17,074 nucleotides of DNA. Origin: Candidatus Brevefilum sp. Lineage in GTDB: Bacteria > Chloroflexota > Anaerolineae > Anaerolineales > Anaerolineaceae. Positions 16,301-17,074 of this stretch are shown in pieces (the first letter of the stretch is position 1; every line of letters begins with the position of its first letter). The stretch covers positions 1 through 17,074 of the forward strand of contig SLIC01000060.1 in the NCBI GenBank assembly GCA_007135845.1. The letters are read 5' to 3'. The notes under the pieces are model-generated. The model searched no databases. It was not told the origin of the DNA and saw nothing but the letters and a program-made list of their open reading frames with translations. Both the position numbers and the translations under genes were made by a program.

Positions 16301-16834
16301 GATATCCTGGGAAGTTTCAATCAACAACAGGTCAACACCCCCCTCAATTAATCCAACTGCCTGTTCACGAAAGACATCAACCAGCTCATCAAACGCAATA
16401 TCTGACATCTGTGGGTCTTCAGTGGAGATCAATTTCCCGCTGGGTCCCATCGAACCAGCCACAAAGCGTGGTTTTTCCGGTGTGGTGAATTCATCAGCTA
16501 ACCTGCGCGCCAGGGCAGCCGCAGCGTGGTTGATCTCTGAAACCTGGTCGTCCAAACCAAACTCTGCGAGAGTCAAGCGATTGGCACGGAAGGAATCGGT
16601 TTCAATTACATCTGCGCCAGCCTCTAAAAAGGCACGGTGTACAACTTCAACCGCCTGGGGATACGTGATCACCAGGTAATCATTACAGCCAGCTGTTTTT
16701 TCGCCGCCAAAATGCTCAGGTGTCAGGTCCTGGCGGTCCAGGTTGGTGCCCATCGCGCCATCATATAACATCACGCGTTGGTCTAAAGCATCTAAAAATC
16801 GCCGGTTGGTAAATGATTTATGATCTGATGTCAT
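13307..16834 (-). CDS. metH: Cobalamin-dependent methionine synthase
   Basis: MetH transfers the methyl group of 5-methyl-THF to homocysteine through methylcobalamin. At 1175 residues all modules are present. The homocysteine domain (1-320) has zinc cysteines C238 (GLNCSTGP), C304 and C305 (GGCCGT). The pterin domain (about 350-615) begins FLIGERLNTQGSRRFK. The cobalamin cap (about 645-735) includes LHWRILHRHK. The B12 domain (about 738-870) has DVHDIGKN (749-756, axial H751), IGLSALLVST and LIGGAAIN. The reactivation domain (about 900-1175) has the SAM motif RxxxGY as RYSWGY (1106-1111) followed by PAIPELEDHRK, so the Cys usual in PACP is Ile. The start at 16834 follows AGGAAGG by 7 nt. It is the first gene after a SAM riboswitch and overlaps the downstream MTHFR fusion, forming a methionine-cycle operon. 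Confidence 0.97.
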   Translation of the reverse strand: MTSDHKSFTNRRFLDALDQRVMLYDGAMGTNLDRQDLTPEHFGGEKTAGCNDYLVITYPQAVEVVHRAFLEAGADVIETDSFRANRLTLAEFGLDDQVSEINHAAAALARRLADEFTTPEKPRFVAGSMGPSGKLISTEDPQMSDIAFDELVDVFREQAVGLIEGGVDLLLIETSQDILEVKAVILGIQAAFEETGEFLPIQAQVTLDTTGRMLLGTDIAAALAILEEIGVDVIGLNCSTGPDYMREPIRYLTENSRMPISCIPNAGLPLNVDGKAVYPMEPEPFADLLLEFVDDFGVRVIGGCCGTQEDHIALIDQRLNRSRPKPPKPERLPELASPVQAVSMVQEPAPFLIGERLNTQGSRRFKRLIMADDIDTIVEMARQQVDSGAHGLDLCVALTERSDEDKMMQTLVKKLANAVPVPLVIDSTEVDVIEAALKINPGRSLINSTHLESGPEKAGVIFSLAKRFNAAVIVLTIDEDGMAKTAQRKVEIAKRIYDLAVNRYGLRPEDLVYDTLTFTLATGDPELADSATETLGGISRVKDELPGVLTSLGVSNVSFGLSRPARAVLNSVMLYHAVAAGLDMAIVNPAHIKPYAEIPDKERQLAENLIFNKHEDALAELITYFESVEDSPESDDDRGADLEQMSPEERLHWRILHRHKADVPADIDAILDRDTGTPKSVTAVTILNEVLLPAMKDVGDKFGAGELILPFVLQSAEVMKIAVGYLENFLERKEGTTKGKLVLATVYGDVHDIGKNLVKTILSNNGYEVIDLGKQVPAETIITRAVDEQADAIGLSALLVSTSKQMPLIVNELDRRELMIPVLIGGAAINPRFGRRILLTEKGHYYEPGVFYCKDAFEGLATMDALMNPEKHRSLLESTHKAADYELGRDLGAQKVETSKGRSQTVSLLDNLPSPPHWGAHVVKDMPLEMVGEHLSINELYRLSWGAKNTHGEAWQQLKAEFDDRLVRMRKAAEKEGWLNPQGVYGYWPCQAKGDSLLLYDPETLEDDQLQVIEQFDFPRQAGGQGLCLADYFAPVDSNKIDVVALQVVTVGHEATARFEMMEAAGEYSEGYYLHGLAVQMAEAAADYLHAHIRRELGLDNERGKRYSWGYPAIPELEDHRKVFALLPAESALGMSLTSAYQLVPEQSTAAIIVHHPDAKYYDVGTSRVEQLMKD

Positions 16835-16850
16835 GCCGTGTCCTTCCTTG

Positions 16851-16884
16851 GCGAGGTGGTTTCAGTACTCGAATCATACCTCGC
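16851..16884 (-). promoter_or_regulatory. Hairpin abutting the metH ribosome binding site
   Basis: On the minus strand GCGAGGT (16884-16878) and ACCTCGC (16857-16851) form a 7 bp stem with a 20 nt loop. The 3' arm ends one base before AAGGAAGGA, the metH Shine-Dalgarno region. It has no T-tract, so it is not a terminator. It may influence ribosome access or compete with the neighbouring GAGGTG/CACCTC pairings. Confidence 0.4.
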
Positions 16885-16906
16885 AAAACCAGGGTGTTAA
16901 ATGAGG

Positions 16907-16929
16907 CACCTCTCAGTAAATGAGAGGTG
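16907..16929 (-). terminator. Expression-platform hairpin of the SAM riboswitch
   Basis: CACCTCTCA and TGAGAGGTG form a perfect 9 bp stem with a 5 nt loop, about 20 nt downstream of riboswitch helix P1. Its 5' arm can instead pair with GATGAGGTG at the 3' end of P1 (minus strand of 16958-16950), the arrangement expected for terminator/antiterminator switching. The sequence after the stem (CCTCATTTAAC) is a weak T-tract, so premature termination here is probable by analogy but not certain. Confidence 0.6.
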
Positions 16930-16949
16930 TAGATACTTTCTGGTAACTT

Positions 16950-17062
16950 CACCTCATCTTCCAGAACTCCCCTATGCGGGGTCTGCCGGAATTGGCACCT
17001 TCGAATTCAATCGTGGTTGCCGAGGTATCAACGGGCCGGTCCCTCCACCTCTCTGGATGAGC
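16950..17062 (-). promoter_or_regulatory. SAM-I (S-box) riboswitch controlling metH and the MTHFR fusion
   Basis: The minus strand carries the S-box core in order: CTCATC (17061-17056, P1 5' strand), AGAGAGGTGGAGGGACCGGC, then CCGTTGATACCTCGGCAACC, the P3 region closed by AAGGTGCCAATTCCGGCAGA, a P4 hairpin CCCC-GCATA-GGGG, and GATGAG (16958-16953, P1 3' strand), which pairs with the start. These match the conserved GAGGGA..GGCCC, GGCAACC and GGTGC-AATTCC-GCAGA blocks of the class. High SAM stabilises P1 and favours the downstream hairpin, lowering expression of methionine synthesis genes. The promoter is beyond the right edge of the window. Confidence 0.95.
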
Positions 17063-17074
17063 TTGATAATTAGA

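Overview
This 17 kb window looks like chromosomal DNA of a Chloroflexota bacterium, most likely class Anaerolineae. That placement is inference. It rests on lipoproteins with Thr/Pro-rich linkers after the lipobox, two DUF3048 (YerB-like) lipoproteins, a release factor 1 with a GAGGQSVQKN catalytic loop, and a bifunctional homocysteine methyltransferase/MTHFR next to a full-length cobalamin MetH. There are no rRNA or tRNA genes, insertion sequences or CRISPR arrays.

Left part (1-2313). A truncated SDR oxidoreductase runs off the left edge on the minus strand, with an operator-like dyad in its leader. Diverging from it is a secreted protein with a Pro-rich repeat stalk and a C-terminal APATG + membrane helix + basic tail, which resembles a sortase sorting signal. 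The next gene on the same strand is a membrane-anchored protein with a sortase-like C-terminal domain (candidate His160, Cys266, Arg286). I read these two genes as a dedicated sortase-substrate pair; this is the most interesting proposal in the window.

Centre (2429-6135). A CutA1 gene (minus) diverges from a MobA-like nucleotidyltransferase gene (plus). Then comes the translation-termination pair prfA-prmC. prmC overlaps or abuts prfA and may start at a rare AUU codon.

Right-centre (6391-11296, all minus). The genes are a DUF4349 lipoprotein with its own terminator, a calcineurin-like phosphoesterase placed 3 nt after a DUF3048 lipoprotein, and a second DUF3048 lipoprotein with its own promoter and a distal terminator. 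The two DUF3048 genes are clearly a duplication.

Right end (11421-17074, minus). This is a methionine-synthesis operon: a SAM-I (S-box) riboswitch, then metH (all five functional modules, 1175 aa), then a homocysteine S-methyltransferase/methylenetetrahydrofolate reductase fusion whose start overlaps the metH stop. Together they reduce methylene-THF to methyl-THF and transfer the methyl group to homocysteine, under feedback from SAM. The leader between riboswitch and metH carries an alternating set of GAGGT and ACCTC segments that can form mutually exclusive hairpins.
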